Source: Albula goreensis (Eukaryota; Chordata; Actinopteri; Albuliformes; Albulidae). Taken from it: a DNA stretch of 64,000 nt. The stretch's first letter is position 1, and each line of letters opens with the position of its first letter. The DNA is taken from assembly GCA_022829145.1 (NCBI GenBank), contig CM040758.1, forward strand, positions 23,698,575 through 23,762,574. The letters are read 5' to 3'. The translations under genes and the position numbers were made by a program. A model generated the notes under the pieces. That model saw only the letters and a list, made by a program, of their open reading frames with translations, was not told where the DNA came from and did no database searches. Shown in pieces: positions 33,091-46,495 of this stretch.

Positions 33091-35449
33091 CTCTGCTTCT
33101 CCAGTAGCTAAGTAACCTGTTGGTTCCTAAACAGGAAATTCACATACATCAATGAGGCTGGACAGATGATATGCTAAAACTACAACCAACAAAATTCACC
33201 CTCTCATTTAGCCTTCATTGGTGATCGTTAACCACAAATGACTTTGGTATTCAATAATAAAATGAGCCTGTATTATTCGATTATGCTATTATAATACAAT
33301 AATAAATAACTGTGGGAATTTGGAGAGGAAAGCAGGCATCAAAGGGAAAATGAGGACGTATAGCTCTAAGAGGGTACTGATGGGCCAGATGTTACAGACA
33401 TGAATTTTTCAAATTTGAATTATTGGCACATACTTCAACACAGATACATATTCAACACATTATTGACCTTGTCAGGCTGACACACGCGCATGCACACACA
33501 CACACCCTCACACACACTCTGTCCGGTTCATCTGCACCATAAATTGGAACTGATAAAACAAAGAGTAACAGAGCACCAATTTCCTGTACGAGCTATCCGA
33601 CCTCAGCTACACACGAGCCTGCATCCTGGACAAAGAGGGCTGGAGTTTCTCAGCTGGAATTAGCCTGCTATAATAAGAGCAGAAGAAAACAAGAATACAT
33701 AATCAGTAGAACAGGTCATTTAGATCAGCTACAGCTCACTGCAGAGGCAATGAAAGGGGTTCAGTGCAGCGTGCAGCCCCTCCAACTGTTCAAAACTCAC
33801 AGCCCCTGCTGTTAAAGTGTTCTGTGACAACATGTTATGATTTGATTAGCCATTAGAAAGTCACGCCTGCAGGTAGTACAGCCTGTTAAACCAAAGTCTT
33901 TTACAGTGGAACAGTGCTCTCCCCTCTGTTTCCCAGCCAAACACAACAGAAAAAGGCCATGTTGGCATGCCTTCTGCTGCCACTCAATACAGTTATGCTC
34001 AAACTTATTGTTTGCAGTACCAAAAAAGAACACTTGAGAAACAAAATGAAATGCCCTGAGCCAGTGAGGATCAGATTAGGACAGGGTCTGGCTGATTAAA
34101 ACAAAATAAATAAAAACATTGCAATTTCCAATTTCATCCATTTGTGTGTTTGACATTGTAAAATGTTGTTTCCTGTACGTTGTAAAATCTTTATGACCGG
34201 TGGTGGTAATGCAGAAAGACAGATGACTTTAAAATGAAAAGTTTAACCAAACGTGATTTGACAGTCAGGGGCTTGCCATTCCCTTTTCTGTTCCAATGCA
34301 GAGCTCTGACATGCCGGTGACCCAGGCGCGCATTTACCCGGTCACTAGCTGAGTATGACAGCAAAGCACATAGTTAACATTTAACATATGTTAAACTGAC
34401 AAATGCAAATGTAATTTTAAAATGCAAAAACCTTCTCACTTACGTAGTATAACCGTGGTGCAACACCACTGTTTGATACTAGTTGTATTTGAATTCAAGC
34501 CTTTTTTTTTAAAAAAATTCTTTTAATTCTTGTGCTGTGGAAAAAGAATGATGCTATTCTAAACACTTTTCATTTTGTGCTGTGAAAATATTCAATAATA
34601 GGGGCATCAATTATGCACATTCATTAAATGGCTCTCTGTAAATGTACACAACATATCAAATATTGATCAAGATCAGGGACTGAAGAAGAAAGAAGCAATT
34701 ACAAACAAGAAATATAACTACCAATGACAAGTTATCTATATGGTTAACAGGCACTGTGGAAACAGAATGGTTTTTGACACTGTGCTATATTATGTGTTGA
34801 GGCTCAAACCAATAATTGAATTGAGAAACTTAATCAAGTCAGCCAAGCCATTTGCTGTGGTGGTCTGTTTTTCCCTTAACAAACAGAGCAAATTAATTTT
34901 GGTGACTGAATAACTGTACAGTCTGAATAAATAAAGGAACACTTTTGTTTGCTCATGAGTCAAACTTATGGATGAATGTTCACAGAATACAGGTCACACA
35001 TCCTACATTAATTACCACAGTTCCTTGATATCTAAAATACACAGACTAGTTTATAACAGTTCTTATTCTGTAAATATAAACTCTAATTTTAACCGTACAT
35101 TGGATTTTTTTCTTTTGTGTGACTCACAAGTATTCTAAAATTCAGTTATGCAAAATGCAACACATCAATGCCGCCAAGTCAGATATAATTACTCCATTCA
35201 TATTTTTATCAAAATCTATTGACTAAGGGGGGAGGTCTGGCCAATATTTGCCCTGCAAATAACTTGAATCCTTTTTCTAATTCTGTTATAAAAGTTTCAC
35301 ACTTGGATATTGGACCGTGCTTCAGGAATGAAAGTCTCCAGTTCTGTGAGAAATGGAGGAGGTGGAAATGTACGTCACACTTTTTCTGCCCAACAAGATT
35401 AAATATTTATTTAAAGGCTTTTGAAATGAGTCAAATGACTGATCAATGG
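33091..35449. other. Long non-coding stretch
   Basis: Includes a short degenerate CA repeat at 33482-33518 and AT-rich DNA with T/A runs near 34501-34520. Overlapping frames at 33812-34099 on both strands are unrecognised. No gene was seen. Confidence 0.35.
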
Positions 35450-35579
35450 TGAGGAAACCGATTGCATTGAGCTGTTTGAGTTGGGTGACTTCATCAGTTT
35501 GTTACTTGTGGTTTTAACATTGTCAGCTTAAAATGATTGAGCTGTTCCACTCAAATGTTCAAGGCAATCAGTTTCCTCG
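35450..35579. repeat. Fold-back MITE-like palindrome, about 130 bp
   Basis: The ends GAGGAAACCGATTG (35451-35464) and CAATCAGTTTCCTC (35565-35578) are inverted with one mismatch. The imperfect inverted pairing continues inward (TTGAGCTGTTTGAGT against ACTCAAATGTTCAAG). The overall form is that of a small fold-back element. Confidence 0.65.
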
Positions 35580-35855
35580 AACAATTTCAGTGTACCGTGG
35601 GGTTCAAAATAAAACAAAAAGATATGCTTGTATCTGGTTATTTGAGAGGCTATGAATGGTGTTTGACCTCATACTGGTGTTGATGAAACTACTCGCATGC
35701 ATTCAGCCATGTGTTTGGAGGTGTTGCCGTCCCGGAGGATGGAAACAGCACTGTTTGCACCTGATCTCCAAAAAGGGTTTTCCTTGGTCACATTTCTACA
35801 ATGCAGAGTGATAATCAAGGACTCGCACAAGATGGCTGTCCATTCCATGACAGAA

Positions 35856-35935
35856 TCACATTACATTACATTATATTAAGGGCATTTGTTAGACGCTCTT
35901 ATCCAGAGCGACTTACCAGGCAAAGTGCATAAGAA
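35856..35935 (-). repeat. SINE 3' tail, reverse orientation
   Basis: Starts with ATTACATTACATTAT and continues with GGGCATTTGTTAGACGCTC and TTATCCAGAGCGACTTAC. This is the reverse complement of the common fish SINE tail, also seen in forward form at 41050-41096. Confidence 0.75.
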
Positions 35936-36903
35936 TGGTACAAAAAGTGCAAAGATAACCCTAGAGAGGGGTAAAGTCCCAGCTGCCAGAGGTGACCTAA
36001 TAGATCTGGACTCCCCTATAGACTATCTAAAGAAAAACCATTGGTTATAAAGAGATTACCTAAGGTTATATTTTACTTTCAATATTAGGAAAGACCATTT
36101 TTTGACTTGCCTGTAATTTTCAGTAACAAAATCAGACACAAGAGCTGACGGTTGCTTTGTCTACCCAATACAAAAATGAACTGGCCTTTAGAATATGAAC
36201 AAGCTCTCCTTCCCCCTTAAAGACGTTCTCCACGGATAATGTGAATTAAAATTCACCTTCAAGTTATCATTTGCACTCAATTCTCACACGGCTGAGAGGG
36301 TCTGTTTTGGGCAAGTTGTTGAAAAAGAAACACCTCTGCTTCAACAAGAAGGAGATATTACAAGACAAGAGGGTAGATATGACTTAATATTAGAAGTCCA
36401 TTTCAAATCCAAAGATGTGCTATAAATTATGATGCCATAACTCCCAGGCAGCTATTCCGGCTCAGACACGTACAGTATGATGTGATTTGGAAGTGATTTT
36501 AATTTAGTGTCCATATCACAAGAGGACAAACAAGGGCATGTGAAGAGGCTGCACATTTATTAGATTTATTTTGTATTTTTGGAGAGAATATCAATTATCA
36601 TCTCTTTGCTTGTATATATTTAAATAAAGATCAATCCCCTTCAAGATATTAATGTCTGGCTTATTGTTGGTTTTGATCCTAATTTCTCTTGATAGTTTAA
36701 TTTCCTCGTCAATATGCTTATTTGAAGCAAAGATGGGGTGCCAGGCTCAGAAAAGTGACTGGTTGGCTCTGAAGACCAAGATTGCAATGACAGCATGTGA
36801 CTCATTGCAATGAAAGTCACAACGCAATCAATAAAAAAGTTCAACTTTACTGTGCTATTTCCTACCAATGTAAGGCCCCAAAGGTGTATATCAATTTAGC
36901 AAG

Positions 36904-36906
<3 letters not shown>
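35936..36906. other. Non-coding stretch
   Basis: The first 120 bp may still be retroposon sequence (GTAAAGTCCCAGCTGCCAG). The rest is AT-rich. No gene was recognised. Confidence 0.35.
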
Positions 36907-36947
<41 letters not shown>

Positions 36948-36962
36948 ATCTCTGTCTGTCTG
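36907..36962. repeat. (CT)n microsatellite
   Basis: Pure CT at 36907-36940, then TATCTCTATCTCTGTCTGTC. Confidence 0.95.
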
Positions 36963-39239
36963 CTCTATTAAGGGGAAATAAAATCTTAACAAATCAACAC
37001 TTCATCATGACCTCTTGCAAGATGAATCTTTAATGGAAAGTAAAAATGACTAGGAATACAAACTGCCGGACAAACATCCCGCATAACCTTTGTTCTCTGA
37101 GTATCTGTCTGCCATTTTGCATTCGATTAATGGAGTGTGGCTATAACCTTACATTAAGCCTGGTAAACTCTTGGTAAAAACAGCAAGCAAAGAAAAAATG
37201 TTGAAGAAATGTTATTTCACAGTCTGAAATATGAGGCTGGTCAAAGGGCATGAAATGGAACACTCAGCTTGTACCCATCTCACCTGAAGCTTTTAAAGGA
37301 CTTGCTCAATGGAATGCCTCACCTGCTCACCTGTGTGGCAGCCGGTCCTCATGTGGGTCTGTTTGTTACGCTTAGCCAGGACCCAATCAAACCAGCATAG
37401 TCTCTACAAGGGCATGTGGAATTCAACTGCAACTCAATTTCAATCAAACTGTCTTTTTAAAGGGCATGCTGAACTCTATTTTAGAATGGAGGGAACCTTT
37501 TCAAAATGGCAGGTTTGCTTGTCTCCAACAAAACAGAAAATTGTTGTGAAGTATGTAAAATCTGTTTTGACCAAACTGAATACACCCTTAAAGAGAATAA
37601 CTGTGTTTGACCGATTCCACACCACAGTCATTCATTAGCCGAGGGCTTGACTCAGCCAAGCACATGCTATTCTACTTTAAAATAAAAAAATAAAATAATA
37701 ATAATAAATAACACATTACAATGATACATTGTATGCCACACAACATAACGTTGTAAGAACTTTGAAGTCTGTTTTCACTGGACTGCATAAGCATGTAAAA
37801 GTGTGTTTAATAATTGAATGTTGCCCCAATACTTGCCTCACACCTCCGAAATTAGCATTACAAATTAATATAGGATGGCAACAAGAAAAAAAAAGAAAAA
37901 AAGTGTGGTAATGGCTATAATGTGTTAGGTTAATGGCAGTATGAATTAGTAACAGCGGCCATTATCGTCATCATCATCATCATCATCAGGGAACTGAAGG
38001 GGGGAACTCAGGCTCTGCTGGGGGCCCCAGCTGACGTTGACAGCCACTGCTGCTGAGCCCAAACCCGGCGTATACAAGCGCAGGAGATACAAGTGAATTC
38101 ACACAAACTGCACATTTATCACAAATCAAGCCTCCATGCAGCAGAAGGACACAGCAGCACAGTTTCTTTGCTGATCAGGATTTTAAGAGGTATGTTTTAT
38201 CAACTGTGTGTGGGTCGAATGGGCTGAAAGTTTTCACATCCGTGGACAAAGTTAATATTTAATAGTTAATCTATCCCCTAGTTTCACAATTACAAGATGA
38301 TGAAAAGTTCAGTTAAGCGACTAAAGATCCTTTTTTTCCTGTGCACGTGAGAGGTGCTGTGAAAAGTAAATACACAAACCTTTGAATGCCAATATGCGGT
38401 GACTGAGTCCAGTTTTGCAAATTCATGATTATAAAGATTCAGTAGATTTGATTTTATTTTATTTTCTCTAATCTGACGTCCAGATGCCCTTTGACCCCCA
38501 TTCATTTTGGGCATCATCTCAGAAATCAAGCTACCTTGGTAGTATTTTGGCTAAAGTTTCATCACTCTAACAAATGAGCCCAACGGTCTCCAGTTGTTTC
38601 CTAGCAACACTTGAGTGGGTGCACACAGTGTGTGCCTACTCAGAAGCACATGTGTGCCTTCCTCTAGCTCATACTGTAACTGTGCAAGCTCAGCCTGACT
38701 GCCTGTGTTATGGATGAGAGTGAGTGCATATCTCTATATTGTGCATGATCGACAGCAATGTGCATATCTATGCTAAACAGCAATAATACTGGATATATGG
38801 CTTTTGAATGCAATTCATTTGTTTGGCATTAACAGTTATACACCTGTGTGGGGTGATTCATGAAACCTGTGCAAGATCAAAGTTTGCTCACATCTTGTCA
38901 TTTTTCATGAAGTATTTTATTATTACATCAGATTGCAGTCAACAAGAGTCAGTAGCAATAATTCATTTTGGAATAAATCTGACAACTGACCGAGCTATAA
39001 AACACTGATAGTAGCCCACACATTGGATGATGCAAGCTCTCTATTTACACATCAAACTCAAAGCTGAAAAAAACCATTCTAGAGGTTCTTCTGTTGGATG
39101 AACACATGATACATAAAAACATTAATAATCAGTTTTCATATTTATTGTAATTTAAACTATGATGTGCTTTGTCCAGATGCTTATCTACTCAGTTCATTTT
39201 CTCCCTTTCAGAAAATGTGTGTCAGTGAAGGTGAGGTTC
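36963..39239. other. Long non-coding stretch
   Basis: Contains an AATAATAATAAATAA tract near 37686-37711, an A-rich run near 37885-37902 and a (CAT)n tract at 37967-37988. A complex patch with a GGGGGCCCC core lies at 38000-38060. The 109-codon frame at 37309-37638 is unrecognised. No gene was called. Confidence 0.35.
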
Positions 39240-39560
39240 ATAACTGCCTGAGAAGATAAACATCACGAGTGCGCAGAAACGCAGAAACGGGGGCCGTTTG
39301 TCGCTCACGGCCCCAGGCTACAAAGAGGTTGCTGATGGGACATGGCAAGCCCAGACGTGCCTCTCTGCGCTCAGCGGAACTCCTCAGAGAGAGCGGTCCT
39401 GGGCTCAGAGGAGCCCTGAAAAGCTGAGGCGGAAGGATCAGCGTTATCTGATCTCACTCGCGCAAAGGGGAACATGCCCGATCCTGACCACAACACCGAC
39501 GCTCGCCCGGGCATAATGATCATGCAAGCCTGGACGTTCAAATAAAGAGCCTCTCATTTA
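39240..39560. promoter_or_regulatory. Candidate GC-richer conserved island
   Basis: A CpG-containing, non-repetitive island between AT-rich flanks. The forward frame at 39298-39516 is open for 72 codons without a known domain. Confidence 0.2.
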
Positions 39561-39600
39561 CGGCTTAATTACTTAATTTAACGTTTTTAATCATTTAAGC

Positions 39601-39775
39601 ACATGCTCTTAGTTAGAATGACTTACGCAGTTTGCCCATTTATACAGCTGGATATTTACAGGTGAGGTAATCCAGGCTTGCTCAAGGGAACAGCAGCAGG
39701 GTTCCACTGGGGAATTAAACCTGCAACCTCGTAGTTACAGCTCATCCCAGGTCTCTAAGTATCACACTCTCTACA
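39601..39775 (-). repeat. tRNA-derived SINE, reverse orientation
   Basis: TTATACAGCTGGATATTTACAGG, GGTTCCACTGGGGAATTAAACC and TGCAACCTCGTAGTTACAGC are reverse-complement forms of the body and box B region of the fish SINE seen at 40879-41096. It is diverged, and the tail at the left end is eroded. Confidence 0.65.
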
Positions 39776-40396
39776 GCGTCACACCTTTGAGTAAATCTCA
39801 GACTTACCTGAGTATTCATTTGTGTTACTATTTTAACTCTGGTGGTAAGCAAACGCTTTGTCATCCCGCATTCAAAAGCACGATTTAAAGCTGTTTTTAA
39901 AATCCAGTAATTAGGGAGTAATGCGTTTAAGGAGAGTGGATCCTCTGAGCGTTTAAAAAAAAGAGCCCCAGCGTTGCGTAAAGAGCGTGGTTTGGAAGGT
40001 GCGCACACAGCACTTCTGAAATATTCAGGTGTAATTAAACGTGCAGGGCAGATGGTCCCATTGACAGCCTGTCAGAGGGCTGAGCCGCATGCATACACTC
40101 TGTGCTTATTTATTTATTTATTTATTTCATAAATAAACAAAAGGGGCCCTCTCCCCGCACATCTGCTGTTGATCCATCATCCTCGGCAGTTGCCGTATTT
40201 ACCTGCATCACACCGTAAATAGCATACAGTGACTTGCAGTTGCTTTGCGCTTCCTGTGTTTGTTTTCATGTCCTCCCTCATATATTAAGCCAGACAATGT
40301 TTCCAAGATCAATGATTCACCTCCCTGTTTTAATTTTAATACCCAGTGTATCATTTTCATAATTATTTTGGTACAACCTAATTATTAGATAACCAC
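39776..40396. other. Non-coding stretch
   Basis: Holds a (TTTA)n tract at 40106-40128 and otherwise mixed DNA. The 88-codon minus frame at 39742-40008 partly covers the SINE and was rejected. Confidence 0.4.
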
Positions 40397-40449
40397 CCAC
40401 ACACACACACACACACACACGCACACACACACACGCACACACCCCACAC
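40397..40449. repeat. (CA)n microsatellite
   Basis: CA repeat with two GC interruptions, ending in ACCCCACACC. Confidence 0.95.
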
Positions 40450-40878
40450 CCATGAATATATGGGTCGCCAGCAGAGCATTCTATTAATACAAAGTTCTTT
40501 CTAGGTACTGGAAACTTTGGTATAACTAATTAACGCCTTATTTCAGATTGTTCTTGTTAACAGTGCTTAATAATGCAACAATAACTGTTTTATGCACCAT
40601 TAAAAATGCATTTTTGATGGTTACTCTACATTAATAAATGTTAGTGCATTCATTATTAACCCTTTGATGAGTGAGCCCTAAATCAATCTGTCAGGTTTCC
40701 AGGATTTCGTTTTCAGAGCGAGCTTTATGCGCCACTTAGTCTTTCCTGTCATAGAAACAATGACCTGCACATTCTCTTCACGTCCCATAGCCGCTGGGGA
40801 GAATGTAGAGAATATGCAGGTCATTACTCTATGACTGTCCTTCTTAAGGAGGCCAGAGAGGAAGTGTAGCGGGGTCTC
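40450..40878. other. Non-coding stretch
   Basis: AT-rich, then a 40690-40870 part in which ATGACCTGCACATTCTC (about 40761) and its near reverse complement, GAATATGCAGGTCAT (about 40810), form an imperfect inverted repeat. No gene was seen. Confidence 0.4.
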
Positions 40879-41096
40879 AGTGTGGCATAATGGTGCGGAA
40901 GCTCAGCTTGTAACTCAGACTCTGCAAAATTCGATTCCCAGGTAGGGCACTGCGGTTGTTGCCTGGAGCAAAGTACTTCACCTGAATCACTTCAATAAAT
41001 ATCCAAGTGTGTGAAAGGACAGTGTGTAAAAAGTAAGCTAAGTATGTCAGTCTGGATAATAGCATCTGATAAATGTTCTGTAATGCAATGTAATTG
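40879..41096 (+). repeat. tRNA-derived SINE, best copy
   Basis: A box A-like TGGCATAATGG at 40883-40893 and a box B-like ATTCGATTCC at 40929-40938 mark the tRNA-derived head. The body words CCAGGTAGGGCACTGCGG and GCAAAGTACTTCACCTGAATC follow. The tail CTGGATAATAGCATCTGATAA ends in TAATGCAATGTAATT. Length (about 218 bp) and order fit a fish tRNA SINE. The head is diverged enough that a functional pol III promoter is unlikely. Partner copies lie at 7528, 35856 and 39601. Confidence 0.85.
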
Positions 41097-42299
41097 ATGG
41101 CCAGAGGGCTGCGATGTGCTCTGTAGAGATGCTAGCATAGCAACTGTGCTTCCTATGCCCTCGTGGAGTATTGGTGGACCAGGATACCCTCACTTCTTCT
41201 GGGTTATATAATATTTAATAACACGCCACCCACTTCCATAACTTGCACTCTGATAACTCACAGATTCGGATAACTTGTGCTTGTAGACTTCATATTAATT
41301 TACTTCTGTGTGTCAAAACTGATAAGGGGGCTTTGCATAACTAAAGTTAAGTATCTGGGCATTTTTGGGATAATGTTAAACCGCCTCGTGCAATAGATCA
41401 TTTGTTGTTCATTTCATACAGACAATACCGTTGCTAATTAATTTGAAAAAAAGGGGTGACGTCAAATGTACACTTGGGTTTTAGTGGTATATTGTGGTCA
41501 GAACATTTTATCAAAAATTCCAATAGTTTGGTGAGGTCCATAATGTTTTGGAGTGGCAGTTATACCCCTTCTTAGGATATGAGCTAAAATGTGAATATAT
41601 ATGAGGGGGATTTGGATTTGTGAGTGCAGCACATTTCATTATGCTGTTCTATATTGAAAGTAATGTTGGTTTTGCTTCACACAAGTAACATAGCGGGATG
41701 CGCATATATTAATGTTAACTTAAAACAAAGAAAAATGAATCTTCCAATGAAGCAAACTTCAGTTAATAATTCCTCATAAAAATGTAATATGCAGGATGTA
41801 ACATGCAGTCTATAATACCACATAAAGCACTGTGGCAGTAAACCTCAGATATTTAACCCTTGACGTCACCCTTGTAACAAAATGTAAAGTGTTACCCGGT
41901 ATGACATGGCAAATGGTGTCCTGGCATATCGCTGTGATGCATGCCAGTCCATGTCTTATATTCACATCTCCGGAGGATGCAGGTTTGACACTCCACACTG
42001 GCAGGTATTTCATTCCATCGGCAGGGAGAGGGACCATGCGGGAGAGGCGAGGGGATCTGATGGGAAATGTGTGAGTGATGAAGACAAACGGATAGACAGG
42101 CAGCACATATCCCCGGCTGAAGGGGGACATGGAACGAAAACAAATGTCAGCTCGGGGTGTACTGCAATAACCGAGGCGGGAACGGAGGCGTCTGCGAGCT
42201 ACGGAGGCTTGGAAAGGAGTTCCATGTGCTAATGATGGAAGACTGGGGCTTCATAAACCCCATGATGGATGGGGCTATCATCAGCTGTCAATCTGTCAT
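41097..42299. other. Non-coding stretch
   Basis: AT-rich to about 41830. At 41880-42240 a GC-richer block leaves frames of 80-108 codons open on both strands. None resembles a known protein. No repeat family was named. Confidence 0.3.
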
Positions 42300-42360
42300 T
42301 TGTCTGGACCAATCAAATGTTTTCCTGTCCACAACAAAGCGCAATGATTGGTTCCAATCA
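42300..42360. promoter_or_regulatory. Cluster of three CCAAT boxes
   Basis: CCAATCA at 42309-42315, inverted TGATTGG at 42345-42351 and CCAATCA at 42354-42360 sit within 52 bp. The first two form an inverted pair (GGACCAATCA with TGATTGGTTCC). NF-Y-type binding is plausible. No transcription unit is visible next to it. Confidence 0.3.
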
Positions 42361-43389
42361 CCGAATCACGGTGCCTCCCATTTTCAGTGTCATGCAGCCT
42401 TACTTCCCCATCACTGTTATCTGACAAAATTTTGTTGAGGGGAGGCGTACTGAGTTTAAGGAATAATCCATGATTGTTCAGCCTCCAGTCTTGAGTAGCA
42501 TATTCCACTTGCAGCATCAGTAATAAAACACTTAAAAATGTTCAGTTGTAATGGTTGAATAAGAATGTTGTATGGGCTCTGGCACTGTTAGACTGTGAGT
42601 GCAGATAATCAGAATCAAGTGTTTAACCAAGCTATGGTATTATCATATTATAGCTATGGTATAATAATATGTAAATTATGGGATGTGACAAAGAACACCC
42701 AGAGAGGAAGCTGAGGGAGGATGAAGTATACTTGGCATGTTTATAGTATCCAAGAATAAACCCAAGAATCCCAGTCTAGATGAGTGGAATCTTCAATAAC
42801 ACTGACATAAACGTGTTCTAGAAGATCCACTGTCCCAACATTCCTTCCTCATTTTATCTGATTTGGTTCCTCCACTTCATTCAAGTGCACTCATTTTTTT
42901 TAAACAGTGCTCTTATTCAACTGAATACTAATTTGACATGTGATAGGTTTCCTCTCTTACAGTTGTTTGAATGCATCTGTAATGTAATAATGTTTTGTGA
43001 TTCATTTCACCAGATCTTATCATACTGTTAATTTGTTGAATACAAATGATGCAATATTGGGCAATATATGCATGACATTGTTTTAAATATATTTATCTGA
43101 GAATTCAATTACAGCCTGATGTCATTTGTAGGCTTCTGATTTTTTTTGATGCTAAAAAGGTTTTCACACCATCATGACTCAAAACATCTCCAAGCTGAGA
43201 GCTGTGCCTGTCCTTTGAAAGGATATTTTACTCTATTAAAAAACACTACTCCTGTGAGAGTCCTGAGAATCCTCTGTGCTCACACAGGCTGGCTCGGACA
43301 CTTTCCCAACCGTCCTTCTGAATATTCAAGTTATTCTCAGTGGCTGGAGAGGGTAAGAAAAAAAGGAACAAACAGAAAAGATTAAAGGG
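42361..43389. other. Non-coding stretch
   Basis: AT-rich, with a near-direct repeat AGCTATGGTATTATCATATTAT / AGCTATGGTATAATAATAT at about 42630-42672. No gene was recognised. Confidence 0.35.
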
Positions 43390-43830
43390 CTGATTTTACT
43401 AGCAGTTTCTCTGATAACCTTAACAAAAATAATGAAAATGCCTGCGGCCCTTGTTCTGATATCTGTTAGAAGTGCACACAAGCCCAGCGTACTTTCAGAG
43501 AGTGTCAGTCAATTGAATGGCTTGACCTGAAAGGAATTTGAATACAAAGAGGTTCACTCGCAGAAACAATTACAAGTGGGTTTATTTGTACGGCCTTTTG
43601 AAGATTTTTAGTTCCTTTTTTTTCCACAGGTATTCTCGAGTTTTATTCCAGACATCAGAGCCCAAAAGATATCACGGATACGCTTTCTTCTGCACAGTCT
43701 AATTGAATAACGGAGGAGATGGATTTTTATCGGTAGCCTTACTGAGTTAATTAGGTCTCATTAGGTATCAAAGCGTGTCAGGGAAAAACAAAAGAGAAAA
43801 ATCCCATCATGCAAAGAGTGAACAATCAGT
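43390..43830. promoter_or_regulatory. Candidate conserved non-coding element
   Basis: Non-repetitive DNA with AGTTAATTAGG, CTAATTGAATAACGG, GAAACAATTACAAG and CATTAGGTATC words (homeodomain and Sox-like). No frame is recognisable. Confidence 0.25.
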
Positions 43831-46495
43831 CAGATGTAACTGAACAGCAGATAAACAATGAGTAAGTGGGAGACACCTGCGATTTATACTAGTTAGTATT
43901 TTAACCCGTCCTCTCCTTCCCACAATCTTTTGTATGCATCAAGAATAGAATCCCCATGGTCACATGACCACTCTGCTACCTTTCATGCTTAATTTTTTTA
44001 ATGCTGTACAGAGAAATCCCCTCTATGCACTGATTCAGGAACAGCTAAACCTTACCATAATCTTGGCCTTAACCATTAGGAATAAAAATGCAAAACTGAC
44101 CTCAGATTAGTTCTATCTTCTACAAGTAAGCCTTGCCAGCCAGTTTCTGACCAAAAGTTGTAAAAAAGCTGCAATATAGTAATAAAACAGCTTTTTCTAA
44201 TTTCTTGAGAAGTTGTTGTTTTCGCAGATACGATTTTACATGATGCTGTCGATACTGAAATGTTATGAAATACATGATTTAACGAACCAAATATGTGAAA
44301 TGTTTCCCAATGTTGTGTTATAAATGCACCTCAAAAATGTTTTTGTAAAAAAAAAGGTATCTCAGCTTAATCGTCAGAATCAAAAATATCTGCCTCTATG
44401 TCCTTCAGCTCACCTACAACACCCCCACCCCCAAACCCCCCCAAATCTCCACCACCGGCCCCAGCTAAGCCCCCTACATCCACCTCAGAGGAACACAGAC
44501 ATCTTTATCAGCCGACTCAAGGTCCAGCCAGGACAGGGCTAATGGCTAGCCACTGATCCCGACAAGTCAAGTGCTAAAAAAAGGAAGGGGGTAAAAGCGG
44601 GGGAGAGCATGCCTCTGTCCGGGCGGATGAAATTAGGCGCACCAGGCCGGCACTGTAATCTCAGTGGTGGGGAAAGAGCAGCTTGAAAGTGAGGTATCGA
44701 CCACGCTGTCAGCCGGTGGATCTGTTTGTTTAATTAGCACGCTTATAAATCTGTCAAACTGTCTTTTTCTAAGTTCTCGTTAAGACGTTTTCATCTTTTT
44801 TTCTTTCTCTTTTACAAACATGGATAGGCCTTGGCGAGCCATAATGTCAGTCTGACCCTGTTCTCCCCCTCCCTCCCCCCTCCAACCCCCCAAAACAAAC
44901 ACAGAATATTCCACGATATTGGAGTTAGCTTAAAGGCAAAACAGTGCCGTACATGTATTTCAAATGCATCGAGCTGTGAAACAGTCAAATGTTCTGCTTT
45001 GATTGTTTGCCATGGGGGGGTAAACTGTTGTAAACTTTGACTGTGTGTCAGAAATAAAACCGTCACCGCACCTTTTCAATTTTACCTTTGATCTAGCACT
45101 ATTATCACAGTATTACTGATTTAATGCTAATTCTTTCTGTTTGTTCAGCTGAACACTCATTAAGTCTTTATTGTCAATAGCATTTTGTGAGTTCCTGCTC
45201 ATGCAGTGTTTTTGTGTTTCATCCAATCAATGCTCAGCACAGCCTCAGAGACAATCAAATGCTGCTCAGTGATGTAGCGCTGTATATCTGACTAATTTTT
45301 ATGTGAAAAACGTCATATTACATACACAACACTACATATTGTCAGCATCCCCATTATCGAGCTTGTTATACAATAGCTTGAATCAATGGTTACAGACTGT
45401 CAATGATTCATGTGAAAAATGTATTCGAAATGAAGCTTGTATCTACAACTTATGTCTCTTAAGACATGTAATAAAAGCTGTTAAAAACAATGCAAAACGG
45501 TTTTGCTCATTCTCTCTTTTTTCATTGGAAACTCTGCTGGATTTTTTTTTATCAATATAGCAAATTAATTCAGTTGTCATTCACATATTTGGAACGCTTT
45601 GAGTGCAGATGCTTTCAGAGCATAAACGCATAGAAACAGGCTCTGCAATGCTCCAGCAATACCAGGAAGGAGAACGAGTCCAATTCCATGTATTTATTTT
45701 TAGTATTTATTTTTTTTATTGTACCTAAAGGACCGAGAGAGAGTTATTGCTTTGGCAACTGCAGCACCACCTTAATCTACTAAACAGAGAGAAACACTGG
45801 TGCTATTCCCAGTCTGTCCATAGAGGGCAGTGTTTCCTCTCCCTGCGCGCTGTGTCATGGTGTAAACCCATAATGAGGTTAGGGGGCCTAACAAACTGTA
45901 ACGGCATGGTTAGGTGGTCGGCGCATTTGACACAAATCCCATTGAGCGCGTGCGGATTAAGCAGTCACGTTCGCCGCACATCTGGTCGTATTGGACTGTT
46001 GTTCTGGAACAATTTCGCAGCCGTGGAAAACCGCACGCAGGGGCCCATTTTCTGTGGTGAACAGTGAGCCTGGGACTCGCTTTTATTGGGTTCTTAAGAT
46101 CTCTCTGCAGGCTCAGCGCTGCCGCCCACATTGTTTATTATATTAAACTCATCTCTACCCTCCATCTGTCCGTCGGTCCGTCAATTGAATCTGGACCCTG
46201 CCTTCTCTGGTCACAGAGTAATCATTTATTAAAACTCTCTTTTTCTCCAGTCACCACACAAGGCCTGGAGTCAGTCTTAAAGGAAAGGTCACAGAGAGCA
46301 TATCGATCGCAACATTACACCCTGGTGTGTGTATTGACTGGTCAGGAACATTCTGGGCCATGTCTGATGCGTGCCTGAATAAATTGCTCTTCTAAATCAT
46401 GTTTTGTGTGTGGTTTGCAGGCCGCTTTTTGTTTTGTTTTTTTTTTTTTAAATCTGGCAGGGATGTGCTAACAGTGAATAGCACTGGTGACTCTG
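43831..46495. other. Long non-coding stretch
   Basis: Includes a C-tract cluster at 44419-44445 (quadruplex-forming on the minus strand) and a second C-rich patch at 44866-44891. A complex GC-richer block lies at 45820-46110, where frames of 73-106 codons on both strands are unrecognised. No gene was called. Confidence 0.3.

Noticed and set aside
33482-33520. CA-rich tract considered as a CRISPR-like or satellite array
   Set aside because: It is a short degenerate dinucleotide repeat without spacers.
41810-42232. Overlapping frames of 80-108 codons on both strands
   Set aside because: Mutually overlapping in several frames, which points to few stop codons by composition and not coding.
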